Positions 25,005 through 38,400 of a stretch of 64,000 bases of DNA are shown here, one piece after another; position 1 is the first letter of the stretch; the number at the start of each line of letters is the position of its first letter. The stretch is from contig CM033391.1 of assembly GCA_019426215.1 (NCBI GenBank), positions 4,824,708 to 4,888,707 on the forward strand, written 5' to 3'. Origin of the DNA: Buddleja alternifolia (Eukaryota; Streptophyta; Magnoliopsida; Lamiales; Scrophulariaceae). Under the pieces are notes generated by a model. The model was given only the letters and a program-made list of their open reading frames with translations, searched no databases and was not told the DNA's origin. Both the position numbers and the translations under genes were made by a program.

Positions 25005-27929
25005 TGTCGCGCCCCAAAATTTAATCACTAAAAGGGTCTCAAACTCAAGGCACGAATTTTAATAAAATTAAACCCACGATACCAATTTATGACAAATACC
25101 CTTAAATCAAGTAATCCAAATAAACATAATTGCATAATTCGAAAAACATAGCACTCTAACTTAAGTCTATGAAAACCAAAAACGCAGTTCTAACTATTAC
25201 AGAGACAAGGCGATTTAGAAGTCACTCGGCTCCTGATGAGTCTCCACAGTCTCGTTTAAGAGATCATCTAACTCTGGAAAGAAATAAGTAAAAACATGGA
25301 GTACATGAGTAAAAGACTCAGTGAATGCCCAATGTGTGTGATATGTTAAACAAATAATTATAATTTACTCAAAACACGAATATAACTAAGAATCATTTTT
25401 CACAAGAGTATTTTTAGAACCATTCAGGTTATAAAGTAATTATTTCAGAGAGTTATAAATATCCACAGAAATAGAATGCATTTTCCAAATAACGTTCATA
25501 AAATAATTCGGTAAAAGAATTTAAAAGATTATAAGATTATGATGATCGAATAACAGATTATTGATGTCAGACCATCTTATAACTCCCAACCAATAGTGAC
25601 AGACCACCTTATCACTCCGGATAAGGAGCAACCTTACCAAACAGAAACACATGCTCGAGTAGATGTGGAAAATAAGACCCAACACTAAGGAGCAACCTTA
25701 CCAAACAAAAACACATGCTCGAGTACATGTGGAACCCAACACAACCACAAACGGCTTCCGTTGTGCGTTGTAAGGAAATAGCCATGGGAACTCGTGGTCC
25801 AACCGGCCAGTCCACTACTACCCGGCGGTACCCTTTGTCAACCCAAGCCAAGTTGGATCCAACTAACAGAATATATCGGAACAGAATCATACATGTCATT
25901 GAGCATCATAAACGAAAACATATTTTAAAAATTATGGGGAATCAAGTAAGTTATCTTTAAACATGAGTTAAGGACATAAACAATTCCCACAAATTTCAAA
26001 ACAGATTTTTCATGCAATACATATATAACAGTTGAAAATATATACATATAATCCTTCCAGTATGAAAGATACTAATATACAGTTTAGGCACTCACCAAAT
26101 ACGATAAATTCAAACTTGTTTAGATGTCGGAAAGTCGGGGTAGCTACCCGTTGAGTGAAATGATAAGCAAATTAAATTTGATCCTAAGAATTCATTACAA
26201 TCTACCCATGACGTTCCCTCTTCCTAATTAAACTATCCTACCAAAAGAGTTCTATAATCTAACGGTTTATTTTCAAAGATTTTACAAAATAGATTATAAT
26301 TATGAAAATTCATGAAAAATTATTTAATTAGTAAGTTTTAAACATATAGATAAAATAAATTTTAAAAAAACAAATACCATTAGTTGTGTGCTAAAACTTA
26401 AAACGAAAATTTATCTTAACATATATACAAGTAGGCAGCCTAATTCGATTAATTTTATAAAATATTATATGTGTTGAAAACTTCTAAAAATTTTCAGAAT
26501 GACTCAAAATACTATGTTAATGTTCCAAGAACAATTGCGTAGTTTAATAAAATATATAAGTTATCAAATCAAGTCCCAAAAGTAAGTTTGCAAATTCACG
26601 CACAGTTTCTGCCGGTCACACTCCATGAATTTTTTAATTTTTTCTACAAATTCAAAAATTATAAAACTTGGTAAAAATGTTCAGAACTTCTAGTTTTATG
26701 CCAAGAAAATATTTTGTGACCAAAAGACAACAGGAAATATGCTAACTTATAAGTAACATCCTTAAACTTGGATTTCCGAGTACGTACGGGCAGCACACTT
26801 TAAGGAATTTTATAAAATCGGTCATAGATCAATAAATTGCGAAATTTTATGTGTAAATAAATAACACAGAGGAAATTAACCGAAAATTAGTTTTAAATAA
26901 AAGTACACTCGTTTGATTGAAAAACTTGACCCCAACTCAAACTTTAGAATCTGTGTTTCTGTTAACAAGAAGAAAACCTAACTATAATAGAAATTTGACA
27001 TCTAATAACACCTATTTCACAATAAACTATAAAACAAGAAGAATCTACATCTATTAAAAAGGAGAAGATAAAGATTGCCTCAAATTTTTTGTCCTTCTAT
27101 ATGCCTATTTTTTCACCGACCCAAGTTCAATAATGGTTACTAAGGGTATGTTTGGTTATGTTTTCAACTCATATTTGGTCTAAAATTCCCACCAAACAAT
27201 GTTTGGCTCACACAATATTTGATCAAAAATACACTACTTTTTTTGTCCAAAAAAAGCATAATAATTATTTGTCATCTTTCTACACTCTATGTGCTCTCTC
27301 TCTTCTCTCTCCTCTTTATCAGACAAAAGTTTCATGATTTGATTGTTACAGTAACTTTTGTTCCCTCTGAAAACAAAACCAAATATTATCTCACCAAAAA
27401 AATACACCCAAAAACCAACTCCCAAAATAAAACCAAACACAATCTCATCAAACACGCACGTGTCCCCATAAATTTCTCACCAATAATTCTCACCAAAATA
27501 CCATCCCAAAACATAACCAAACATAGCCTAAGCTTTTCTCCTTTTTCTTTTGTTATTTATAGCTATGAGATGATATTTCCAGGTCTCTTTTTTTTCTTTT
27601 TTTTTTTTCTAGTTTTGATAAGTAACGTGTGTTAGAGAAGAGAAGAAGAGAGTTAGGAAGAGAAATATTTGGTGGAAGTTATGTGAAGTGGGGGAGTGGG
27701 AAGTTAGGAAAACTTAGAACTCTAGGAAAGAAGATATACTAGGATTCTAAAAATTTATATACTAATTAATATATTTAAATAAAACTATCCAACAAAATAA
27801 AAACAGAGATAAAATTATAATCATCTTTAAATACTTTATTAATTATTATTATAGAATTACCAATTTATTTAATTAATACAGTATAATAAAATAGATAAAA
27901 TATAATCAATAAAATAGCTAGGCGTCACA
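25005..27929 (-). mobile_element. Solo LTR (2.9 kb) with a nested Tourist MITE
   Basis: The ends are TGTCGCGCCCC and GGCGTCACA, flanked by the 5-base duplication GGTGG (25000-25004 and 27930-27934). The left terminal part resembles the complement of the right end of the solo LTR at 1573-3297, so I orient it minus. An internal repeat of about 65 bases (AAGGAGCAACCTTACCAAAC...ACATGCTCGAGTA) occurs twice at 25620-25740. Without the MITE it is about 2540 bases, long for an LTR. Confidence 0.75.
27144..27528. mobile_element. Tourist-type MITE (PIF/Harbinger)
   Basis: Terminal inverted repeats GGGTATGTTTGGTTATGTTTT and AAAACATAACCAAACATAGCC flank the element, with the 3-base duplication TAA on both sides (27141-27143, 27529-27531). 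It sits inside the solo LTR at 25005-27929 and is therefore younger than that LTR's insertion. Confidence 0.85.
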
Positions 27930-28039
27930 GGTGGGGTCGTTTACACAGAATAGGTAAGTGTGAAAATCACCCTACTCATTTTGAATGTATGGTGTAAAAT
28001 GAACCGAGAGCAACATTCTCAATCCACCTTAAAATTTTC

Positions 28040-28101
28040 CGCCTAATGGACAAGGCAACTTCTAATCAGGCGATTGTGGGTTCGAGTCCCACTGGGCGTG
28101 T
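28040..28101 (+). pseudogene. tRNA-Arg(UCU)-like pseudogene
   Basis: The D arm (GCCTAATGGACAAGGC), an anticodon loop with CTTCTAA and a perfect T arm (GTGGGTTCGAGTCCCAC) followed by TGGGCGTG look like a plant arginine tRNA. The 5' acceptor strand is absent (the bases before are AATTTTCC) and the 5' strand of the anticodon stem is missing about four bases. It should not fold as a working tRNA. Confidence 0.6.
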
Positions 28102-28107
28102 GAGTTT

Positions 28108-28290
28108 ATTACTAATTTTTTTTTTTTAATTTTCTCTTTTTTCAAAAAAAAATCTGAATAAAGGGATACCTGACCCAACAAATCCAAAACAATAGTTTTG
28201 GATCAAGGGCCACATAGACCCGATAAACTTCAAATAAAGGATGGGTGCAGTGCCTAAAAAACCTAATTTTGACAGGAATGCGTTAAGATT
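28108..28290 (-). mobile_element. SINE relic, family with the LINE-like 3' tail
   Basis: GGGATACCTGACCCAACAAATCC and CACATAGACCCGATAAACTTC match the pattern of the elements at 42858-43048 and 52624-53013. The head with the B box is not clear here, so this is a partial copy. Confidence 0.45.
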
Positions 28291-28707
28291 AAAAACAAAC
28301 AAGAATTCTGAAGTTCTGAATAAATAAATAAATATAAATTGATAACAAACTATAGAAAGTCATTGACTGTAAAGTACAAGAAAATGATACAACATGCTTG
28401 TAGCCACTTAACAACAAAAACCCAATGAAGCCAGCGCTTGCAGAATACGGTTTTAGCACGTATGATATCCAGGATAATGTTTTAGCACGTCTAACGGCAC
28501 ATTACAGCAAAATATGAGTGATTTCTCTAAGACATTAAGCATACAAGATCCTATTAGTGAGCTGCAAACTAGTGACACTGGGGAGACGAAGAATGATTCA
28601 GTATATGAGAAGAAACCATATTGATATATCGAAAGATACTCCAAAATGAATTGAAAGGCTTGCAAAATAGCAGCACATGGATAAGAACCGAACATCATAC
28701 TTTTTCT
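28291..28707. other. AXS 3' flank and intergenic DNA
   Basis: This region probably contains the AXS 3' UTR. No canonical polyadenylation signal was spotted on the minus strand close to the stop codon. No other gene is seen. Confidence 0.4.
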
Positions 28708-31383
28708 TTAACTTGCCACAGGTTTTGATGTGGCCTTCTTGACAGCTTCGGCATACGTCCTGTGTTGGTAAGTAAGTGTAGATTCGAGCAAGTCCCAAAG
28801 AGAGGTCTTTGGATTCCATCCTGAGAAATAACAAATATTTAAATGAAATGTTCGAAAAAGGATAGTATAGACACAATACCCATGTTTTCCACAAGAACAA
28901 TTGATTACCAAGTTGTCTGTTGATTATGGTCATGTCGGGAATTCTCTTGTCACTATCATCATATCCTTCGCCATAAAATTCTTGGGAACTTATATCAATG
29001 GTTGGTGTATCTACTGGAGGTTCACCGCTAACCTTTGTATACACCTACAAGCATGCAAGAAAAAGAGGAAATCTTAGGTTAGCATTTACCAATGGAGAAT
29101 TTGAAAGAATTGTACCCATCTAAAGACAATTGCAAATACTCGAATCACCTGAGTCATCATTTCAGCAAGCTGCCTGACTGTAACTTCATTGCTGGGGTTG
29201 CCCACGTTAAATATATGACCATTAGCCCTCGCAGGATTTTCCTGAGTAAAATCGCTGAACTCAGCTACAATTCAACAGATGATGTTAAACAGAAATACTG
29301 AACAACTAAATATCGAACATACAATCATCAAAAGAACAGCTTCAATGGCATCCTTAATATAGACAAAAGTTCTCTGTGCTTCACCACCATCGACAAGCTT
29401 CAGTGGTTCACGCCTTAAGAGATTCTGAACAGACAAGGAAATTCAAAACTAAGACAAGCTAATAACATTGTACATGGTCTTCTCAAAACAGTGAATGTAA
29501 TGGTCTTACATTGCTAAAGCAAGCCAGAACTCTTGGAACACCCTCGCTCGGGCCATCAATTCCAGGGATGAAATCCATTCTAGGACCAATCCAGTTAAAG
29601 GGCCTCACAATTGTGAACTCAAGACCGTTCTCAGCACCCTCAGCTGTTGTACAGAGCAGATAAGAATACTATACAATGAAACTGAACAATCTGACATTAT
29701 AAGAAAGCTAACTCACCATAGATCAATCTCTCAATCAACTGCTTTGCACATGCATATGACCACCTCTGCTTCTCAATGGGGCCAAAAATGCAAGGGGAGG
29801 CATCTTCCTTAAGAAGATAATAATCAGGATCCTGAGGGAAGATGGAGATTGATGATTCAGAGTAGTTTTCACTTAACAAACTTACCAAGTCAAAGATGAT
29901 CGTAAATTAAAAGATCTAGTTATTACTACAGAGTGTAAAAGTTTAGAAGAAGTGAATTGCAACATATTGCGTAATACCAATGATTTGCAATTATAGAAAA
30001 GTTATCAACAGCTAAGTAAAGGAACCATGCATTTACAATTAGAACTCGGTATAAACTATAAATTACGGATTCCTATTCCATTGTTTCTGATGCCTTTCGC
30101 TTCATGAAAAAGAGACATAAGTCATGACATAGAAGATTCATATTCGACGAGTTACTGTAAATGTATCATCATTTAAATCTCTAAACCTACTGAACGGATC
30201 TCTTCAAGAACTCACGAAAATATCGCAATTGCTCTAGTATAAAAATCTCATCAAATGAAAAACACAGCCACTCAACTCCAGAAATCTAACCTACAAAGAT
30301 GGGAAATAAAAGTGAAGACACACCTGCCGCAGTGGGCTATCTTTGGGTAAAAAGTAACCAATGGTCTTCCCATAAACTTCACAAGTGGAGAAATGAATGA
30401 GGCGCTTGCCATTTTCAGAACAGTATTTGACCTAAATCCACAAGAGGAAAATAAGGTTCAATATTCATCAAAAGCAAATTCTACAAAACCATAAAAGTAG
30501 ACAGTATTAAGAGACACTTACCACAGGGAGAGCATCAATGAAATTGCTGTAAATTGTGTCGAGAGGACGTGTGTTGTAATCTGCTGGAGTGCATATAGCA
30601 GCAAGATTTACAGTCTATATCACAAGAAAAATGCAGATTCAGTCAAAGTCTAAATAATCGCAGCATTAGAACCGCCACGTTACTATCACAGAAAGATATT
30701 ATTAACAAAACAAAAAGAAATTAAGAAACAGCTTACATGATTAATATACATTACACTAATATTGAATCACATACTATAAAACATAAATATATATTAAAAC
30801 CAGGAGATGAAGATGACAGTAAAACACTCACCTTAGTCTGACATTATAAATCAATTTTAGATCCACCGACACAAATAAAGATCTAAAAAACTCCAAATTC
30901 AGAAATAAATCCACAAAAAGTACACGTAAAAACTCACAATTCAATCATGATTTCTCATAAACCTCCAAAAATCATAAATTCCAAAGCAATAATAAATAAA
31001 CTAACTCAACGAATCACAAATCTCGATCCGAAGTAAATAACCGTAATCGAACACAAATCACCGCCGAAATCAAACAAAAATGCAGAAATCAAAGCAAGAA
31101 ATGCAAGGATACTCACGAGATCTGCCATGCGGATGAGGCCTTCGAGGCGAGAATCGTTCTTGATGTTGAGGCGATGAAACTGGATGCGATCTCCCCACAG
31201 CGACGAAGGCTCTAGAAGGTGCTTGATCTTGTCATTGTAAACATCCACCGCCAACACCTTGTGTGGCGTCACTTCCAGCAGCTTCTCGCACAGATGCGAA
31301 CCGATGAAACCTCCGGCGCCGATCATGCATATCGTCACCGGCTTTATCGGATTTCCGTCCAGATCTACTCTTCCGGTCGCCAT
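28708..31383 (-). CDS. AXS: UDP-D-apiose/UDP-D-xylose synthase, nine exons, intact
   Basis: On the minus strand the exons are 31383-31117, 30614-30522, 30431-30324, 29831-29717, 29643-29510, 29424-29323, 29241-29149, 29044-28909 and 28820-28708. All junctions are GT...AG and give 386 aa with no stop. The enzyme converts UDP-glucuronate to UDP-apiose and UDP-xylose in the cytosol, feeding rhamnogalacturonan II and apiosides. It is an extended short-chain dehydrogenase: NAD-binding GAGGFIG (residues 22-28) and the YACAK catalytic pair (Y182, K186). Residues I recall as active-site in the Arabidopsis enzyme are all present with an offset of three: C97, C137, E138, R179, Y182, R232. The C-terminus TSKPVAS and near-complete similarity to Arabidopsis AXS support the call. 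AXS1 versus AXS2 cannot be decided. Confidence 0.96.
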
Positions 31384-31502
31384 TTCTTACGCCGAGATGA
31401 AAATAATTCTCTCAACTGTTTGTAAATTTGCGTGTGAATTTTGGGATGAGGTTTTTGTGAAATGTGAAAATTGGGAATGGGAAGAGGGGAGGAGGATGGA
31501 TG

Positions 31503-31510
31503 TATTTAAA
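31503..31510 (-). promoter_or_regulatory. Probable TATA box of AXS
   Basis: TTTAAATA on the minus strand lies about 120 bases before the AXS start codon. The same block, with its surroundings, is present at 45358-45365 in the duplicated unit. Inference from position and sequence. Confidence 0.5.
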
Positions 31511-32778
31511 GCTGGAAAAAGGAGGGAGGAGAGTGTTCCCAAGAGTATGTGTGGCCCTACTGAATTCAATTTTTGAAGCTACTTGCCTATGTATAGATCC
31601 ATTTGAGTACTCGCTCTATCGTGGTGCCACGTGGACGGGTGGAAATGGTGGCGGAAAGTGAAATTTTATTTTTTGATGGAACACACTTAAATTGTTTAAG
31701 TTTGGTTTGATATGTGAATAAATTGAGCTAAAACGAGCTTTTACCGAACAATCTTGAATTGAGTAGCGAGTAGTATGGTTCGTCTTTTAGCCCAACAAAT
31801 AAAAAAGAGCACAAAAAATAAAAAATTTCTTGTAATTTCTTCTAGTTAATATAAATAATTCCCAATTTAAGACAAGTACTATTTGATATTTTAGCTTACT
31901 TTACCAATTTATTTAACATGTTATTACACATTAATTATTTTACATTCTATGAAATTGCGGGCACATATTGGATAATTTAACATTAAAACTACATAAAATT
32001 ATTTTTGAGAATACAATTAACATATATTGCATAATGTAAACTTCAACATATTGCTCATGTACTCGTCTCGAGTTTATCAAATAATTTTAAAATAAAAAGT
32101 GGCATGAAAAATGTACACATGATATGCAAACGAAGTATTGTAGCCAAATTTAAGATGGTACACGATTTTAAAATAAAAGATCGGACGTAATAATTATGGA
32201 ACATAGATCATATATAATTATTGTATGAATTAATCACTAAAGTAGCATTTAATGGGTAAAGTTGCTCAACTCACACTCTATGTCTATAACCCGGGTGAAT
32301 CTTATGAAAATAATTATAACAATTTGGAAATAGGGAAAATTATTCAAAAATCCCTAATCCCTAATTAAACTTTAAAATCAGTTCCTAGGTAAAATTTTAC
32401 ACCCTCAACTCTCTAATTCATAATATCATTTTGGATTCACTCCCTACCCCTTAAAAAGACAAAAATGCCCCTCATTTTATTATTTTTTTTATTCACCATC
32501 TTCTCCATCTCTGTCTTCTCTCTTCTCTTTCCTCTTTTTATCTTTCCTTCACCACAAATCCGATTACATAGACTTTTTCAGCGATTGAAGTTGTTCGAAG
32601 GTGACACCATTTTGTTCTCCATGATGAAAGGAACAAATCGAGATCCATATTGACTCTGTTCCGAGTACAATTTTTATTTTTATTTTTGAATTTCATACGA
32701 ACAGCAACTGTTGTATGCGTAAGGCATGTTCGACGTATATTTAGTGCACAATCGATGTATTTTTAATTAATATTTAAC

Positions 32779-33655
32779 AATTTTGCGCAATCTTACGAGA
32801 AATTCTATAACGCGTTGTAGGGTGCTCGGAATCATAAACCGTTTTTTTCTTTTGAAAGTAGACACATAGGGCTTTCTAAATAAGTATGTCACATTATCAA
32901 GAAACATCTGGTATAAAACAGGTTTTGCTTGAAACATAAGCTAAAATTTAATGATAGTTTTGCGCGACTTCACGAGAAAGGTTATAGCGCATTGTAGAAT
33001 GCTCGGAATCATAAATCATTTTTTTATTTCAAACTAGACACATAGGGCTTTTACAAAATGTATGACATCTTATCAAGAACAATTTAGTATGAAACAATTT
33101 TTTATTCAAACGTAAGCTAAACATTTTCTATAGTTTTGCGCAATCTTACGAGAAATTCTATAACGCATTGTAGGATGCTCGAAATCATAAATCGTTATTT
33201 TATTTTGAAAATAGACACATAGAGAGTTCTTAATATGTATGAAAAATTATCAACATATGTTTAGGATGAAGCATATTTGTCTACCGTAAGCTAAAATTTA
33301 TCTGTAGTTTTACGTGACTTCACAAGAAAGTCCATAACGCATTGTACGATGCTCGAAGTCATAAACCCTTTTTCTTCTTTCAAAGTAGACGCATAGGAAT
33401 TTCTAAAAATATAAGACACATTATCAAAAAATATTTAGTATGAAACAGTTTTTTCTTCAAACATAAGTTAAAATTTATAGACAGTTTTGCGCGACTTCAC
33501 GAAAATGTCCATAACGCACTGTACAATGCTCGAAATAAAAAAAATATTTTTTCTTTTAAAATTAGACACATAGGGCTTTTTGAAAATGTATGACATATTA
33601 TCAAAAAATGTCTAAAACTAAACAGTTTTTCTGTCGAATGTAAGCTAAATTTAAT
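32779..33655 (+). repeat. Array of about five 176-bp units (left arm)
   Basis: AGTTTTGCGCGACTTCACGA ... ATGCTCGGAATCATAAA ... TAGACACATAGGGCTTT ... GAAACATAAGCTAAAATTTA repeats with starts near 32779, 32956, 33132, 33306 and 33482. The same unit occurs in reverse orientation in the right arm. Confidence 0.88.
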
Positions 33656-34890
33656 ATGCATTCATACTTCGATATTATGTACTAATACGTTATATTAAGT
33701 GTACCTATACATCAATTGATAGACAATAATACGTCAATTGACTAGCATTCATACATCAATTGATCGGCAATCATACATCAATTTCCAGAAAATAACACGT
33801 CAATTGACTTGCATTCATACGTCAATATTATGTATTAATATGTCATATTAATTGAACTTATACGTCGATTGAGAGATAATAATATGTCATATTAATTGAA
33901 CTTATACGTCGATTGAGAGATAATAATATGTCAATTGACTAGCATTCATACGTCAATTGATAGACAATCATACGTCGATTTAAGAAAATAATATGTCAAT
34001 TGACTTGCATTCATACGTCAATATTATGTATTAACACATCATATTAAGTGTACCTATATGTCGATTGATAGACAATAATACGTCAATTGACTAGAATTCA
34101 TACATCAATTGAAATGTACTAATACGTCATATTAAATGTATCATATTAAATGTATTATTACGTCAATTGATAGACAATCATACGTCGATTTCAAAAAATA
34201 ATACGTCAATTGACTTGCATTCATACATCAATATTATGTATTAATAACCTATACGTCGATTGATAGATAATAATACGTCAATTGACTAGCATTCATACGT
34301 CAAATGATAGACAATCATACGTCAATTTGAGAAAATAATACGTCGATTGACTTGCATTCATACGTCAATATTATGTATTAATACATCATATTAAGTGTAC
34401 TTATACTTCGATTGATAGACAACAATACGTCAATTGACTAGCATTCATATATCAATTGAAATGTACTAATACGTCATATTAAATGTATTATTATGTCGAT
34501 TTCAGAAAATAATAGGTCAATTGACTTGCATTCATACGTCAATATTATGTATTAATACGTCATATTAAGTGTATCTATATATCGATTAATAGACAATAAT
34601 ATGTCAATTGACTAGCATTCATACGTCAATTGACTAGAATTCATACGTCAATTGATAGACAATCATACGTCGATTTCAGAAAATAATACGTTAATTGACT
34701 TGCATTCATACGTCAATATTATGTATTAATTTATCGTATTAAGTGTACCTATACGTCGATTGATAGACAATAATACGTCAATTGACTAGCATTCATACGT
34801 CAATTGATAGACAATCATACGTCGATTTCAGAAAATAATACGTCAATTAACTTGCATTCATACTTCAATATTATGAATTAATACGTCGAC
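33656..34890 (+). repeat. 22-bp repeat array, ATACGTCAATTGA type (left arm)
   Basis: Monomers such as ATACGTCAATTGACTAGCAT and ATACGTCAATTGATAGACAA follow each other at 21-22-base spacing. They group into higher-order units marked by TTGCATTCATACGTCAATAT near 33809, 34004, 34214, 34351, 34527, 34699 and 34854. No coding potential. Confidence 0.88.
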
Positions 34891-35640
34891 AAGGACCGCC
34901 TAAAAATTCCTTAAAATGACCAATTCCATGAATTGATCCACAAGGGCCGCCATTAGACTATACATACGTACAACATTAGACTATACACATATGTTGATAG
35001 ATTATACACGTACGTCATTTTATTAATAATACGGCATCTTAAATGTTAACGTACGGCCTTTATATTTATTGATACATCCTTTTAGTTGTAACAATACATC
35101 ATTTCATATGTAATAATACTTACCCCTAAACTCTAAACCCTAAATCCTAACCCCTAAACACTAAATCCTAAACACTATGACATCACATACCCTAAAATTA
35201 AATGTTTCGAAATTCAATGTTCACAAATATCTAAGCAAATTATGCATTTAATATATATCATTGTACATTTTTCCACTAACTAGTACTATTTTGTGTTTCC
35301 AAAACTCAATGTTCACATATACTACTAGTAGTGATCACTTGACTTTTCGTGTGAGTTTGTAGTTTTGAGATACTCATACACATGATTATACTTAGGCATG
35401 TTATATATTTAATAACTATTATTTATAATGTCATGAACGTGCATTGAACAACATACTTGGAGCAAAATAGGCATTAAATAGATTTTCCAAACAGTATGTA
35501 TATCCACACTACTACTAGTTATCACTTAACTTTATGCGTAAGAATTTACGATTTTGAGATATTAAAGCACTTGAGTATAAATATTTAATATTGTTCATTT
35601 ATGACATATCTTTACCAATAATCTGATGTATTATTACAAA
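34891..35640. other. Unpaired centre of the foldback element
   Basis: This is the spacer between the two arms. It has no open frame of interest. At 35108-35176 it contains degenerate plant-telomere-like repeats (CTAAACCCTAAATCCTAA and variants). Confidence 0.6.
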
Positions 35641-37411
35641 ATATATTGTTACAACTAATATGATGAATATACAATTATGTATTACTACATATGCAATGTC
35701 ATATTAGAATGGACTTATTATTACATATCAAATGATGTATGATTACATATAAATTGATGTATTCTTACATATCAATTGACGTATGGTTGCATATAAATTG
35801 ACGTATTCTTACTTATCAATTGACATATGGTTGCATATTAATTGACGTATGATTATATATCAATTGACGTATAGTTGCATATAAATTCACGTATGACTAC
35901 ATATGAATTGACGTATTCTTACATATCAAATGACGTATGATTACATATGAATGGACCTATTATTACATATCAAATGATGTATGATTACATATAAATTTAC
36001 GCATTATTACATATCAATTGACGTATAGTTGCATATAAATTGGCGTATGACTACATATAAATTGACGTATTCTTACATATCAATTGACGTATGGTTGCAT
36101 ATAAATTGACGTATGATTACATATTAATTGACGTATAGTTGCATATAAATTGACGTATGACTACATATGAATTGACGTATTCTTACATATCAAATGACGT
36201 ATGATTACATATAAATTGACGTATGACTATATATCAATTGACGTATTTTATTTTATTTTGGTTTACACCAAGGTTTCCACCGCCGACCGCAGTAACTAAT
36301 CCCCTCGCCCCACTGTCAGCGTACTAAGCGGTAGGAGGCTGGCCAAGGAGTTTTTTCCATTCACAAGAGTTGGGATTCGAACTCCCATCCACTTGCTTAA
36401 GGGACGAAGCGCTGAACCACTACGCCAACCCACTTGGTTTATCAATTGACGTATGATTACATATAAAACGTCGTATTATTATATATGAATGGACGTATTA
36501 TTACATATCAAATGATGTATGGTTACATATAAACTGACGTATTATTACATATCAATTAACGTATGACTACATATGAATTGACGTATAGTTGCATATAAAT
36601 TGACGTATAACTACATATGAATTGACGTATTCTTACATATCAAATGACTTATGATTACATATATATTGACGTATGACTATATATCAATTGACGTATGGTT
36701 ACATATAAAATATTGTATTATTATATATGAATGGACGTATTATTACATATCAAATTATGTATGGTTACATATAAATTGACGTATTATTACATATCAATTG
36801 ATGTATAATTGTACATAAATTGACGTATGACTACATATGAATTGACGTACCCTTACATATCAATTAAAGTATGGTTGCATATAAATTGACGTATTCTTAC
36901 ATATCAATTGATGTATGCTTGCATATCCAATGTTGTATTATTACATATGAATTAATGTATTGTTACATATCAAATGACGTATTATTATACATCAAATGAT
37001 GTATTTTTACATGACAATTGACGTATGTGTACATGTAAATTGACATAATTTTACATATAAAACGACGTATGATAACATATAAAATGAAGTATTATTGCAT
37101 ATTAATGACTTTATTTTATTTAAAGAACGTATTCTTACATATGAAATGACGTATTATTACACATCAAAAGACGTATTTTTAGATGACAATTGACGTATGT
37201 GTACATGTAAATTGACGTATCTGTATATATAAAATGACATATGGTAACAGGAAAAATGAAGTATTATTGCATATTAATCATTTACATGACAATTGATGTA
37301 TATGTACATATAAACAACGTATTTTTACATATAAACGACGTATGGTAACATACAAAATGAAGTATTATTACATAAATAAATGACTTTGTATTTCATTTAA
37401 AAGACGTATTC
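35641..37411 (-). repeat. 22-bp repeat array, inverted (right arm)
   Basis: Monomers such as ACATATAAATTGACGTATGA recur every 22 bases. This is the inverted form of the left-arm array, with a variable stretch between the AATTGACGTAT cores. A SINE at 36247-36439 interrupts it. The array is longer than the left one. Confidence 0.88.
36247..36439 (-). mobile_element. tRNA-derived SINE inserted in the array
   Basis: On the minus strand: A box TGGCGTAGTGGTTCAG, B box GTTCGAATCCC, and an A/T-rich tail. Both sides carry TATCAATTGACGTAT (36232-36246 and 36440-36454), a 15-base target duplication, although this motif also recurs in the array. The head and boxes resemble the Au-type SINEs of plants. 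Confidence 0.85.
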
Positions 37412-38258
37412 TTACTATATATTTCTTGATAATGTGTTATACATTTTCAGAAAGCCCTATGTGTCTACTTTGGAATAAAAAAAAAAGATTTATGATTCCA
37501 AGCATTGTACAATACCTTATGGACTTTCTCGTAGAGTCACGCAAAACTGTCAATAAATTTTAGCTTATGTTTGAAGTAAAAACTATTTTTTACTAAATAT
37601 TTTTTGATAATATATTATACATGTTTGCAAAGCCCTATGTGTCTATATTGAAAGAAAAAAAGGGTTTATAATTTTGAGCATCGTACAATCTGTTATGGAC
37701 TTTCTCCTGAAGTCGCGCAAAACTATTGACAAAATTTAGCTTATGTTTGAAGGTAAACCTGTTTCATACTAGATATTTATTAATAATATGTCATATATTT
37801 TCAGAAAGCTCTATGTGTCTATCTTGAAATTAAAAAAGCGGTTTATGATTCCGAGCAACGTACAGTGCGTTATGATATTTCTCATGAAGTTGCGCAAAAT
37901 TGTCGACAAATTTTAGCTTATGTTTGAAGGAAAAACTATTTCTTACTATAGATTTCTTGGTAATGTATCAAACATTTTCAGAAAGGTCTATGTGTTCACT
38001 TTGAATGAAAAAAAATCCATATGATTCCGACCATCGTACAATGAGTTACGAACTTTCTCGTGAAGTCGCGCAAAACTGTCTATAAATGTTAACTTACGTT
38101 TGAAGATAAAATTCTTTCATATGGGATGTTTATTGATAATGTATCATACTATTTCCGAAAGCTCTATGTGTCTGTTTTCATAAGAAAAAAGCGGTTTATG
38201 ATTCCGAGCATCCTACAGTGCGTTATGGACGTTTTCATGAGGTCGCGCAAATCTGTCA
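37412..38258 (-). repeat. Array of about five 176-bp units, inverted (right arm)
   Basis: AGCCCTATGTGTCTA ... GGTTTATGATTCCGAGCAT ... CTTTCTCGTGAAGTCGCGC AAAACTGTC recurs, with GCGCAAAA landmarks near 37540, 37715, 37890, 38067 and 38243. It is the reverse complement of the left-arm units and in the mirror position. Confidence 0.88.
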
Positions 38259-38343
38259 ACTTATCATATGAAAATACGTCAACTATGCACAAAAAATATT
38301 TGAATATGTTTAATCGATACTGCAATTGCTGTACATATGAAAT

Positions 38344-38382
<39 letters not shown>

Positions 38383-38400
38383 ACTCGAAATATAGGCAAT

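Noticed and set aside
31219..31661. Plus-strand frames opposite AXS exon 1 and its promoter
   Set aside because: Antisense of a well-supported exon, with no domain. The frame at 45315-45515 is the same promoter DNA in unit B.
33656..37411. CRISPR-like array of short repeats
   Set aside because: Repeats are contiguous with diverged monomers, no unique spacers, and the DNA is plant nuclear.
38341..38380. Tyr-Ile repeat peptides here and at 17033-17317 and 54363-54596
   Set aside because: They are translations of TA microsatellites.
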